A stretch of 14,114 bases of DNA, from NCBI GenBank assembly GCA_027451265.1, contig DAIDJT010000032.1, positions 1 to 14,114 of the forward strand, read 5' to 3'. The position numbers and the translations under genes were made by a program. The notes beneath the pieces were generated by a model. The model saw nothing but the letters and a program-made list of their open reading frames with translations, was not told the origin of the DNA and did no database searches. Source of the DNA: Bacteroidales bacterium (GTDB lineage: Bacteria > Bacteroidota > Bacteroidia > Bacteroidales > VadinHA17). Below are positions 6,012 to 13,760 of the stretch, piece after piece. The stretch's first letter is position 1, and each line of letters begins with the position of its first letter.

Positions 6012-6965
6012 TTATTTCGCTTCCTTCCATATCAGTGCTGATGACCCGAGTATGGCTGCCTGTGCCTCGCGGAGCCCTGACGGTTCCACCCTGAAGGTGC
6101 CGCGGAAGATGGGCATTACCAGTTCCTCCGCATATTTTCTTACGGGTGTGAAGAGGGCGTCGCCTGCGTTTGCCAGTCCGCCGAAGAGATAAATGGCTTC
6201 CGGGCTGGAGAAGATGACCGAGTTGGCTATCCCGAGTGCTATCATCCGGGCGGTCTGGTCAAGGGCTTCCTGTGCGATGGCATCGCCGGCCGCCGCGGCT
6301 TCAGCGACCCGCCGCGAGGTGATCTCGGTGCTCTTGATCTCACGCAGCAGGCTCTCATCGCGGCGGTCGCTGAGGAGTGACAGAACAGTACGGACCAACC
6401 CTGTAGCCGATGCATACGTCTCAAGACAGCCGCGGCGCCCGCATCCGCATACCCGGCCTCCTTCAGCCACGGTCATGTGACCCAGCTCACCGGCAAAACC
6501 GGTATGCCCATAGACTACCTCGCCGTCAACAACGATACCGCTGCCGAGACCCGTGCCCAGGGTCAGTATGATGAAGTTCTTCACACTCTTTGCGGCGCCA
6601 AAGATCATCTCACCCAACGCTGCTGCATTGGCGTCATTGGTGATGCGCGTCTTCAACCCCGTGCGGCGTTCGGTGATCTTCACCATGGGAATGATCCCCT
6701 TCCACCGCAGATTGGGCGCCAGCTCGATGGTCCCCTTGTTGAAGTTGGCATTGGGCGCCCCGATGCCGATGCCAATGAGCCTCAGGCTGCTGTTTGCCGC
6801 CGACATCTCCTTCAGCTTCCCGTCAAGGGCAATGACAAAATCGTCGGCAAAGGCATAATCGGGCGTCGAGAGCCTCCCCTCTGCATGAATGACACCATCA
6901 GCATCAACAAAACCAATCATGGTGTTCGTTCCGCCAATGTCAACTCCGGCAACTACTTCTTTCAT
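6012..6965 (-). CDS. ROK-family sugar kinase (glucokinase-like), copy 2
   Basis: A 317-residue ATP-dependent hexose kinase of the ROK family. Motifs: DIGGTN at 9-14, TNDANAAA at 109-116 with catalytic Asp111, LTLGTGLGSG at 134-143, GELGH at 159-163, and the zinc site CGCGRRGCLE at 173-182 with His163, Cys173, Cys175 and Cys180. It has no DNA-binding domain. It aligns with copy 1 from end to end with very few gaps; the catalytic core is strongly conserved and the C-terminal third is more divergent, so the two arose by duplication and may differ in substrate. The start lies 12 bases after the GH125 mannosidase stop, so the kinase is translated from the same mRNA as that enzyme; mannose or glucose is therefore a reasonable guess for its substrate. 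Confidence 0.93.
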   Translation of the reverse strand: MKEVVAGVDIGGTNTMIGFVDADGVIHAEGRLSTPDYAFADDFVIALDGKLKEMSAANSSLRLIGIGIGAPNANFNKGTIELAPNLRWKGIIPMVKITERRTGLKTRITNDANAAALGEMIFGAAKSVKNFIILTLGTGLGSGIVVDGEVVYGHTGFAGELGHMTVAEGGRVCGCGRRGCLETYASATGLVRTVLSLLSDRRDESLLREIKSTEITSRRVAEAAAAGDAIAQEALDQTARMIALGIANSVIFSSPEAIYLFGGLANAGDALFTPVRKYAEELVMPIFRGTFRVEPSGLREAQAAILGSSALIWKEAK

Positions 6966-6977
6966 ATGTAATGGGTT

Positions 6978-8408
6978 TTAAACTTCCTTAAGCAACTCAG
7001 GACTGGTCCTGTATGTCTCGAGCACCAGCTCCCCGAAAAGAGTGTTGGCCCAGGCAAACCACTTGCGTGTGAACTGGGAGGGATCGTCCTTCATGAACGA
7101 CTCATGCATGAACCCGGTGGCGGCATGTGTATCCCTGAGCATCCTGAGCGATGTTACGATATCATGATCATTCGAGGCAGTAAGCGCCTTCATGGTGATT
7201 GAAATGGGCCATATGCGGTTGAGACCTGTATGCGGACTGCCTACACCGTGCCCGCTGATCCCTGAAAAATAGTAAGGGTTGCTGCGGCTGAGCACAAATT
7301 TCCGCGTGCGCAGGTAAAGCGGGTCACTGCGGTCAATGGTTCCCAGGTACGGCATACTAAGCAGGCTGGGCACATTGGCATCATCCATGAAATTGTAGTT
7401 GAAGTAACCATCAGTCTCGTAGGGGATTATTTCACCGTGCTCAGGGTGGCTGGCGCGTGCATATTTAGCCAGGGCGGCATCAACCTCATCCGCCAGGGCC
7501 GTGGCCCCGGCCAGCAGTTCCTCATCACGGGTGACATCAGCTGCAATCTCACCCATTTGCCTCAGTGATCTCACTGCAAAATAGTTTGACGGCACCAGGA
7601 ATGGCCATATTGTGGCGTCATCTGACGGCCTGAAGATTGAGACTATCAGTCCCACCGGGTTGACGGGGTTACCATAACCGGCCCCTGCAACAGTGTCAGT
7701 CTGCCAGCCTGTCACCCGCTGGAACTTGTACGGGCCGGGATTATCCTTGCGCTGCTGCTGACGGAAGGTTTTTATGATCAGCCTCATGGCCGCTGACCAC
7801 GAAGCATCAAAAACCGAAGTGTCACCGGTGGCTTTCCAGTATCCGTGTGCCAGCCTGACGGGATAACATAACGAGTCTATCTCCCACTTGCGTTCATGCA
7901 GTTCGGGCTTCATGTCGGTCAGGTCACTCCTCCACTGACTCTGGCCCGGACCGTCATTGAAGGCATTGGCATAAGGATCAATGTGTATGCACTTCACCTG
8001 CCTGTTGATCACACCGGCAATGAGATCCTTCAGCTGCGGATCACGCTGGGCAAGTGAAACATAGGGCCATACCTGCGCCGAGGAATCGCGCAGCCACATT
8101 GCGTTGATGTCGCCGGTGATGACAAAGGTGTCGGGCCTCCCCTCCTTTTCGGAGAAGTTGACAGTTGTGTCAAGGGTGTTTGGAAAGCAATTGGAGAAGA
8201 GCCATGCCAGCTCGCTGTCATTACCCAGGAATGACTCAATCTCTTTTATCGTCTCCTCTACAGCCTTGCTGTGGAACTTGCGCAGCCTGCGATCAGGCCT
8301 TTTCGAGGGCCAGCTTCCGGCCCTGCCGCCGGCAAATACAGGTATCCCGGCAGATAGCGCTGCCCCGGCAACCATGCTGTTCCTGACAAACTTCCTGCGT
8401 GTCGACAT
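6978..8408 (-). CDS. Glycoside hydrolase family 125, exo-alpha-1,6-mannosidase, Tat-type signal
   Basis: A 476-residue protein of the GH125 family (inverting, metal-independent exo-alpha-1,6-mannosidases acting on N-glycans and mannans). Recognisable family segments are TGDINAMWLRDSSAQVWPY, CIHIDPYANAFNDGP, FRPSDDATIWPFLVPSNYFA (about 259-278), DDANVPSLLSMPYLG and GFMHESF (about 432-438); the acidic residues of RPSDD and HES are the best candidates for the acid and base. I chose the ATG at 8408, 14 codons inside the longest frame, because it starts the signal peptide directly: TRRKFVR is close to the twin-arginine consensus, followed by a hydrophobic run and a cleavage site near PVFA/GG. The longer frame would also overlap the preceding gene. 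With the ATG at 8408 only four bases separate it from the lipoprotein stop, so translation is probably coupled. The mature enzyme should be periplasmic. Confidence 0.92.
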   Translation of the reverse strand: MSTRRKFVRNSMVAGAALSAGIPVFAGGRAGSWPSKRPDRRLRKFHSKAVEETIKEIESFLGNDSELAWLFSNCFPNTLDTTVNFSEKEGRPDTFVITGDINAMWLRDSSAQVWPYVSLAQRDPQLKDLIAGVINRQVKCIHIDPYANAFNDGPGQSQWRSDLTDMKPELHERKWEIDSLCYPVRLAHGYWKATGDTSVFDASWSAAMRLIIKTFRQQQRKDNPGPYKFQRVTGWQTDTVAGAGYGNPVNPVGLIVSIFRPSDDATIWPFLVPSNYFAVRSLRQMGEIAADVTRDEELLAGATALADEVDAALAKYARASHPEHGEIIPYETDGYFNYNFMDDANVPSLLSMPYLGTIDRSDPLYLRTRKFVLSRSNPYYFSGISGHGVGSPHTGLNRIWPISITMKALTASNDHDIVTSLRMLRDTHAATGFMHESFMKDDPSQFTRKWFAWANTLFGELVLETYRTSPELLKEV

Positions 8409-8412
8409 GTGT

Positions 8413-10272
8413 TTATCTCTTTGATGCGGGTTTATTCCTGAGCGAGACATCCTTTATGTACATCTTCCCAATATCCCAGTCCTGCTCCAGGGCCCAGTTG
8501 ATCTTTACCTCAAGCTCTGCAGGGTAATAGGTGACCGGCTCCGGCATCCTCCCAAGGCCAAAGTCACCGGTGGTCCACTTGCCGTCTGAGTTAAGGTCAT
8601 AAACAACCTTCAGCCTGTACTTTCCCTTGTCAAGTAGTGGGAAGAAAACCTCTCCCGGACTGTCCATGGAAGTTTGGCTAATAATCCTGTCCTTATCGGC
8701 CGTCAGCTGAACTATCACCCTGCCCTCGTAACCTGCCAGCTTAACCTTTATGCTGCCATAATCTTCCCCGGTGGCCACTGCAATGCGGTACATGGCCGAG
8801 TCACTTGCCATGCCGAAAATATCACGGAACGCGCCCTGCCTGCAGATTAGCGAGTAGGTTCCTCCCGGCTCGAGCGCGGCATTCATGAAGAAAAGCCGCG
8901 ATGAGGCAGTGTCTCTAACAAACTGATAAGGCAACACTTTAACCACAGAGTCAACCGTCTGTGTGAGCCGTATAAGTGAGGTGTCCGGTTCTGCAAAAGG
9001 GGTGACGGTCCTGAACGACGGCACCTTGCCCGGTTTGAGCCTCCCGGAAATATTAGTTATGACTGGCAGCCCCGGCATCCTGGCGGCTCCTCCCCTGGGT
9101 GCAGCAGGCTTGATGTACCTGAAACTGATAGTGTCTGTTTTGGGAATGATTGTACCGGTGCTGTCGGTGAAGGGATAGGTGATAAGTGCATCAATAAGGT
9201 CACGGTTGTAAATATCCGGGTTGGTTATCCAAAGCATGAACGTATCACGCTCAAAATTATGCTCCATGTACCACGAGGCGCTGTCAGCCTCGGAGATGGC
9301 CACAGACACCTGCCCGCTGTCAGACGGAAGCGCCAGGCCGAAGCCGATGCCCCATGAGCTCTTCCTCTCGGTAAATTGCAGGTATTGCTTCTTCGGCTCC
9401 TGCTGAAAGGCATAAAGCCTGTGCAGACCGAAAACAAACTTATCGGGCTTTGTAGTCTCTGTTGCACTGGCAGGCCTGTAAGTAACCGTGTCTGGCACAA
9501 GGCCGAAATAGTTTTCCGGGGTGATGTCAATGACCGAATCACAGAAGGCGAAGATCTCATCATCAAGATCATACCTGGTGTTGCCGTTGAGGTCTTTCAG
9601 GGCGAAGAGCCGGTAACTTCCCGGCCTGATATTGCTGATCATGAACCCGCCGGAGGGATCAGGCCTGGAGATATATGCCGGAAGCATTGTCCGGGGCGCC
9701 GTGTCAGACAGGTTGGAATACATGATCACGGTGATATCCTCCACTATCTCAAGATCAGATGCATTGAACACATCACCTGTCAGCGACAGGGAGTCGAGGA
9801 CCGGCCCGGTGGAAAAGACATACTGGTAGTTGTTGATCGGGTTGTTTTCGTTGTTGTCACGGATGGCATCCTGAAAATAGAAAGTGTACGTGGTGCTGTC
9901 AGCCAGATCATCCTCCCAGTTGACTATCAGGCTCTTCCCCTTGAGTTTCACCTCAGGCTTAGTGGCCAGCGGGGGTGACACCATGAACTTTTCCGTTATA
10001 CGATCAAGAACCACAAACTCATTGAAGGTGACTGTGAATGATTTGCCTGTGAACATTACAGAACCGTTCTCCGGAAGGCTTTTCAGTATCACCGGAGGGT
10101 CAGTGTCCTTCGGCCCTCCCGTGGGGGCACTGATCTTTGCACATGAAAGCACAAAAAGCATCGCAAGGACTGCCAGTCCCGCGCTGCCTGATATATGTTT
10201 CCCGTGATCCACCACCTGCAAACTTACATCAAATTTTGTTACATGATATGTGTGGTGCCGGGGCTCGTTCAT
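8413..10272 (-). CDS. Ig-like (Big_5) domain lipoprotein
   Basis: A 619-residue predicted lipoprotein if it starts at the ATG at 10272. Its hydrophobic segment AGLAVLAMLFVLSC ends in a lipobox with the lipidated Cys at residue 44. After a short linker (APTGGPKDTDPP) comes a bacterial Ig-like domain at about 57-157 (SLPENGSVMFTGKSFTVTFN...DSTTYTFYF...NNYQYVFSTG), a pattern common in large Bacteroidota surface lipoproteins. Next is a transthyretin-like segment with an acidic loop, DLNGNTRYDLDDE (about 227-239), and near the C-terminus a similar loop, DLNSDGKWTTGD; both look like calcium-binding loops. The start is uncertain: the frame is open to 10335, which would overlap the lgt promoter; a GTG at 10215 would give a more usual 24-residue signal peptide. 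Function is unknown; its four-base spacing to GH125 suggests a shared role in handling glycans at the envelope. Confidence 0.85.
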   Translation of the reverse strand: MNEPRHHTYHVTKFDVSLQVVDHGKHISGSAGLAVLAMLFVLSCAKISAPTGGPKDTDPPVILKSLPENGSVMFTGKSFTVTFNEFVVLDRITEKFMVSPPLATKPEVKLKGKSLIVNWEDDLADSTTYTFYFQDAIRDNNENNPINNYQYVFSTGPVLDSLSLTGDVFNASDLEIVEDITVIMYSNLSDTAPRTMLPAYISRPDPSGGFMISNIRPGSYRLFALKDLNGNTRYDLDDEIFAFCDSVIDITPENYFGLVPDTVTYRPASATETTKPDKFVFGLHRLYAFQQEPKKQYLQFTERKSSWGIGFGLALPSDSGQVSVAISEADSASWYMEHNFERDTFMLWITNPDIYNRDLIDALITYPFTDSTGTIIPKTDTISFRYIKPAAPRGGAARMPGLPVITNISGRLKPGKVPSFRTVTPFAEPDTSLIRLTQTVDSVVKVLPYQFVRDTASSRLFFMNAALEPGGTYSLICRQGAFRDIFGMASDSAMYRIAVATGEDYGSIKVKLAGYEGRVIVQLTADKDRIISQTSMDSPGEVFFPLLDKGKYRLKVVYDLNSDGKWTTGDFGLGRMPEPVTYYPAELEVKINWALEQDWDIGKMYIKDVSLRNKPASKR

Positions 10273-10312
10273 CCCTTTTGCAGGGAAATGGGACAACTGT
10301 TTCTTTTTTGCA

Positions 10313-10320
10313 TAAATTTG
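10313..10320 (+). promoter_or_regulatory. Candidate -7 element for lgt
   Basis: TAAATTTG matches TAnnTTTG exactly and lies 20 bases before the lgt ATG, giving a short leader. No clear TTTG box is present 19 to 21 bases upstream. Confidence 0.45.
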
Positions 10321-10339
10321 CAGATCAAACAGCAACAGT

Positions 10340-11182
10340 ATGGAGCTTCAGATAATTCCATGGAACGTTAACCCGGAGATCTTCCGGATAGGTAATTTTG
10401 CAGTAAGATGGTACGGCCTGCTTTTCGCCTCGGGATTCGTCTTCGGTTACTATATCATGAGGAGGATCTTCAAAAACGAGGGACTGGGAGACGCAACCCT
10501 TGACAGGCTGACCGTTTACATGGCTATCGGCACAATCGTCGGCGCCAGGCTTGGGCACTGCTTTTTCTATGAACCCGAATACTATCTTGCCCACCCCCTG
10601 GAGATACTGAAGGTCTGGCACGGAGGGCTGGCAAGTCACGGGGCAGCCATTGGCATTCTGCTGGCGCTCTGGCTCTTCGTCAGGAAGGAGAAGAAACCCT
10701 TTATCTGGATCATAGACAGGGTGGTTATTGTGGTGGCACTCGCCGGGACAATGATACGCCTGGGGAACCTGATGAACTCTGAAATTTACGGTGTTGAGAC
10801 AACGCTGCCATGGGGATTTGTGTTCCTTCGCAACGGAGAGAATGCCCCTAAACATCCCACACAGATATACGAGGCTCTTGCATATCTCATCACCTTCGGC
10901 ATCCTGATGCGCATCTATTGGAAAAACCTGGGCAAACAGAGGCCCGGGCTGCTATTCGGACTGTTCCTGGTACTTGTCTTCGGATTCAGGTTCTTCGTGG
11001 AATACATAAAGGAAGACCAGGTAGGGTTCGAGGCAGGGATGAAGCTGAACATGGGCCAGTGGCTGAGCATTCCTCTTGTGGTGGCCGGTATTGCTATACT
11101 CATATGGGCCTTCAGCAACAAGCGGACACCGGCGCCTGTGGCAGAATCATGGTCACCTAAAAAAGGAGTCCCCAGAAAATAG
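10340..11182 (+). CDS. lgt: Prolipoprotein diacylglyceryl transferase
   Basis: A 280-residue inner-membrane enzyme that moves diacylglycerol from phosphatidylglycerol onto the lipobox cysteine of prolipoproteins, the first step of lipoprotein maturation. Family motifs are all visible: RWYG at 23-26, GARLGHCFFY at 68-77, WHGGLASHG at 93-101 (the conserved His is 100), the Lgt signature around RLGNLMNSEIYG at 140-151, and HPTQIYEA at 172-179. About seven hydrophobic segments and a basic C-terminal tail (KKGVPRK) agree with the known topology. Length is normal. It is divergent from the lipoprotein gene at 8413-10272, which is a probable client, and has its own -7 element. The next gene converges on it, so it is transcribed alone. 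Confidence 0.97.
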   Translation: MELQIIPWNVNPEIFRIGNFAVRWYGLLFASGFVFGYYIMRRIFKNEGLGDATLDRLTVYMAIGTIVGARLGHCFFYEPEYYLAHPLEILKVWHGGLASHGAAIGILLALWLFVRKEKKPFIWIIDRVVIVVALAGTMIRLGNLMNSEIYGVETTLPWGFVFLRNGENAPKHPTQIYEALAYLITFGILMRIYWKNLGKQRPGLLFGLFLVLVFGFRFFVEYIKEDQVGFEAGMKLNMGQWLSIPLVVAGIAILIWAFSNKRTPAPVAESWSPKKGVPRK

Positions 11183-11270
11183 CTGAAAACCTGTTCGCCG
11201 GAGGTAAATGCCGTTTACAGGAAGAAGCCGGCTGAATGGATAATCCCGTACTTCGGGAAACGGTCAACTC

Positions 11271-11855
11271 TTACTGTTTCTTCAATATACCGTTGAAAAT
11301 CAGGGTAAGTATCGCCTCAAGGCGATAGTTGATGTCAATTTCGCGCCTGCGCCAGAAAAGAGGAACTTCCATCCCCTTGAGCATTGTCTGTATTGCCATT
11401 GCGGTGTATTCACTGTCCTCCACGGCGAAGCTGCCCCTGTTGTTTCCTACATATACGAGAAGGCGGATGATGGCAAGCTCTTCGCGGTCATACCGCGCCC
11501 TGATCTTTTCAATGAACTCAAAATGATCGAGGTTTTTGTCAAAGACCGCGTTATAGTAGTTTGACAGTTTGGCAAACTCCCTCATCCTCACGTATATATA
11601 GTTTCGGAGCTTATCTGGCGGGGAATCCACCTCCTTGATTGCAGCGGTCAGCCTTCTGCGCAGCTGGTTTGCCTCATACAGCACCACCGCCTCGAATATC
11701 TCCTCCTTGCTCTGGAAATAATAATAAATTGAGCTTTTCCCTTTTTTCAGAGCCTGGGAAATCTCCTCCATCGTCGTCTTCCTGAAGCCGTAATGACTGA
11801 AAATCCTGCTGGCTGTCCGGATGATCCGTGCCCTGTATTCCTCTTTATCTACCAT
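11271..11855 (-). CDS. TetR/AcrR-family transcriptional regulator
   Basis: A 194-residue regulator with the N-terminal TetR helix-turn-helix at about residues 10-55: IRTASRIFSHYGFRKTTMEE, then ISQALKKGKSSIYYYFQSKEEIF, including the characteristic YYYF recognition-helix end. The C-terminal helical part (56-194) would bind a ligand and form the dimer; it contains no motif that identifies the ligand. It is divergent from mtnA across 148 or more bases and convergent with lgt, so it may repress itself and possibly mtnA; this is inference from position. TetR proteins of this look in Bacteroidota often sit near lipid or efflux genes, but no such gene is adjacent here. Confidence 0.93.
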   Translation of the reverse strand: MVDKEEYRARIIRTASRIFSHYGFRKTTMEEISQALKKGKSSIYYYFQSKEEIFEAVVLYEANQLRRRLTAAIKEVDSPPDKLRNYIYVRMREFAKLSNYYNAVFDKNLDHFEFIEKIRARYDREELAIIRLLVYVGNNRGSFAVEDSEYTAMAIQTMLKGMEVPLFWRRREIDINYRLEAILTLIFNGILKKQ

Positions 11856-11872
11856 TTGATTTTACTCTTATG

Positions 11873-11880
11873 CAAAGATA
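11873..11880 (-). promoter_or_regulatory. Candidate -7 element for the tetR-type gene
   Basis: The minus strand reads TATCTTTG, an exact match to TAnnTTTG, 18 bases before the ATG. A TTTG lies upstream but only 15 bases away, shorter than the usual 19 to 21. Confidence 0.45.
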
Positions 11881-11984
11881 ATCAATTAATTCTAACAAAG
11901 TGGAACAAACGGGTCGGATATTCGAAAAGAGCTGAAATTGAATTATGTGAATGCCATTATTATCAAAATAAGGGTAATTATTAG

Positions 11985-11992
11985 TAATTTTG
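11985..11992 (+). promoter_or_regulatory. Candidate -7 element for the mtnA operon
   Basis: TAATTTTG matches TAnnTTTG, 30 bases before the chosen mtnA ATG at 12022. It overlaps an A/T inverted repeat (AATTA, four bases, TAATT at 11976-11989), which could be an operator but could equally be chance in such A/T-rich sequence. No -33 box is clear. Confidence 0.4.
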
Positions 11993-12021
11993 CTGATTAA
12001 ATTGTGAGGGAAGAGCAGTTG

Positions 12022-13152
12022 ATGAAAGTAGGGGAAAGGTATTACAGGAGCATCTGGCAAAATGAGTCCGACCGTGGGTCGGTTCATGTGATTGACCAGC
12101 GCAGGCTTCCGTTTGCCCTTGAAGTGATGACTCTCACGAGTGTGGATGACGTGTATGAAGCCATCCGGGGGATGGCGGTGAGGGGTGCGCCTCTTATCGG
12201 AGCCACGGCAGCATGGGGTGTTTACCTGTCTTTCATGGAGCACGGCGGCGGGAAGAAAAATCTTCGCCGTAATGAATTGAGCGGCGGAGATAAAAAGGAT
12301 GACAACAGCGAACCGGTCAGCGCTGAAGACGTTTATAAGGCAGTGATCAGCGATGCACATCGGCTTAGGTCAGCCAGGCCTACTGCCGTCAATCTTGCGT
12401 GGGCAGTGGATTACATGACCGGGGTGATGAAATTTTTCCCTGAAGAGGGTGCCATGCGCCGGGCTGCGGAGGGATTATGCGATGAGGAAGCTGAACGCAG
12501 CAGGCTCATCGGGGTGTACGGACTGCCGTTAATTGAAGGATTAAGCACAAGGAAGGGAGGAGAGACCGTCAATATCCTGACTCACTGCAATGCCGGGTGG
12601 CTGGCATGTGTGGATTATGGCACGGCGCTGGCGCCGGTTTATCTTGCTCATGACAAAGGAATCAAGGTTCATGTCTGGGTTGATGAGACCCGTCCGCGAA
12701 ACCAGGGCAGCCGCCTTACCGCATGGGAACTTCTCAACCACGGGGTGCCGTGCACTCTCATCACCGACAATGCCGGAGGGCTGCTGATGCAGAAAGGGAT
12801 GGTAGACCTGGTGCTTGTCGGGTGTGACAGGGCGACGGCATCAGGAGATGTGATCAACAAGACGGGGACATATCTTAAGGCTCTCGCGGCCTTTGACAAC
12901 GGAGTGCCTTTTTATGCGGCACTGCCGGTGTCAACATTTGACCTGTCTGTTGACCGCCCGGAACAGGTTGAGATTGAGGAGCGCGACGCCGGTGAGGTGA
13001 GTGCCATTGATGGCATCAGGATTGCGCCGGAAGGTGTTCATGTTTCAAATTATGGATTTGATGTTACGCCTGCACGTCTTATCACCGGTCTTATTACTGA
13101 CCGCGGTATTTGCAGGGCGGATAAGGTATCGGTATTAAAAACAGTATCATAG
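12022..13152 (+). CDS. mtnA: S-methyl-5-thioribose-1-phosphate isomerase
   Basis: A 376-residue isomerase that turns methylthioribose-1-phosphate (or 5-deoxyribose-1-phosphate) into the ribulose form. Motifs: IDQRRLP at about 24-30, MAVRGAPLIGATAAWG at about 51-66, LTHCNAGWLA with the catalytic Cys at about 189, DETRPRNQGSRLTAWEL, ITDNAGG, and VGCDRATASGDVINKTGTY with the catalytic Asp at about 269. A basic and acidic insert of about 25 residues at about 75-100 (between LSFMEHGG and VSAEDVYKA) makes the protein slightly longer than usual. I chose the ATG at 12022 because AG-rich GGGAAGAG (12008-12015) lies six bases before it and MKVGERYYRSIW is a usual N-terminus; a GTG at 12004 in frame is the alternative. 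It is followed five bases later by a class II aldolase-like gene, clearly the same operon. Confidence 0.95.
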   Translation: MKVGERYYRSIWQNESDRGSVHVIDQRRLPFALEVMTLTSVDDVYEAIRGMAVRGAPLIGATAAWGVYLSFMEHGGGKKNLRRNELSGGDKKDDNSEPVSAEDVYKAVISDAHRLRSARPTAVNLAWAVDYMTGVMKFFPEEGAMRRAAEGLCDEEAERSRLIGVYGLPLIEGLSTRKGGETVNILTHCNAGWLACVDYGTALAPVYLAHDKGIKVHVWVDETRPRNQGSRLTAWELLNHGVPCTLITDNAGGLLMQKGMVDLVLVGCDRATASGDVINKTGTYLKALAAFDNGVPFYAALPVSTFDLSVDRPEQVEIEERDAGEVSAIDGIRIAPEGVHVSNYGFDVTPARLITGLITDRGICRADKVSVLKTVS

Positions 13153-13157
13153 GTTTT

Positions 13158-13757
13158 ATGGAAGGGTTTGTCAAGTTTAACTGCTACTGGAGCCAGTCGG
13201 GCCCGGTAATTACTGATGAACAGTATGAGATCATCAATCACTGGAGGGAGATACTCTTCAATCTTGATCTTGTAGGTGCGTTTGAGAACGGAGTAGGATT
13301 CGGGAATATAAGCATACGCATAGGGAAATCATCCCAGTTTGTGATAACCGGGTCATCCACAGGTGATATACCGGAGCTTGAGCCCGGGCATTATGTGAAG
13401 GTGTCGTCATATAATATTGACGACAATGCGGTGATGTGCAGCGGGCCTCTGAAGGCCTCTTCGGAGTCGCTCACCCATGCTGCCATTTATACTGCTGACC
13501 CGGGCACCAATGCAATCATTCATGTTCACTCAATGCGGCTTTGGGAAGAGCTGATGAACAAGGTTCCCACCACTGATCCGGCAGTGGAGTACGGTACGCC
13601 CGGGATGGCGCGTGAGATGATCCGTATCTTCAGTGAACCGGAGGTATTTGAGAAGAGGATCATAGTAATGGCCGGTGACCGTGGCGGCCTGATCACCTTC
13701 GGATATGATCTTGATGAGGCGGGTGGGGTGCTGTTTGATTACATTAACAGGCATTAG
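13158..13757 (+). CDS. Class II aldolase/adducin-family protein, possible DHAP-shunt aldolase
   Basis: A 199-residue protein of the class II aldolase/adducin family, which includes fuculose-phosphate aldolase, ribulose-phosphate epimerase and MtnB dehydratase. Matching segments: GFGNISIR at 47-54, ITGSSTG at 63-69 (phosphate-binding area), SSESLTHAAIY at 101-111 with the candidate catalytic Glu103, and IIHVHS at 120-125 with zinc ligands His122 and His124. The third zinc histidine normally comes in an NHG or GHEGG context before a FG.dLdEA segment; here the sequence is MAGDRGGLITFGYDLDEA, so Asp or Arg stands in that place. It starts five bases after mtnA, so its substrate is probably the isomerase product: either cleavage to DHAP and an aldehyde (the DHAP shunt) or dehydration as in MtnB. 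Both readings are inferred from context. Confidence 0.85.
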   Translation: MEGFVKFNCYWSQSGPVITDEQYEIINHWREILFNLDLVGAFENGVGFGNISIRIGKSSQFVITGSSTGDIPELEPGHYVKVSSYNIDDNAVMCSGPLKASSESLTHAAIYTADPGTNAIIHVHSMRLWEELMNKVPTTDPAVEYGTPGMAREMIRIFSEPEVFEKRIIVMAGDRGGLITFGYDLDEAGGVLFDYINRH

Positions 13758-13760
13758 GAG

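Noticed and set aside
9376..9978. Open plus-strand frame of 200 codons inside the Ig lipoprotein gene
   Set aside because: No family resemblance, and the minus-strand frame has a lipobox and a Big_5 domain.
10219..10226. Minus-strand TAAGTTTG as promoter of the Ig lipoprotein gene
   Set aside because: It lies downstream of the chosen ATG and would place the transcript start at or past the alternative GTG; no -33 box is present.
10325..10855. Open minus-strand frame of 176 codons over lgt
   Set aside because: Antisense to a fully conserved lgt; rich in Pro, His and Cys and without domain pattern.
11244..11258. Hairpin TCCCG/CGGGA between lgt and the TetR gene as a bidirectional terminator
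   Set aside because: Only five base pairs and no T-run on either strand.
11976..11989. A/T inverted repeat as a TetR operator
   Set aside because: Five-base arms in very A/T-rich sequence are expected by chance; mentioned only in the promoter entry.
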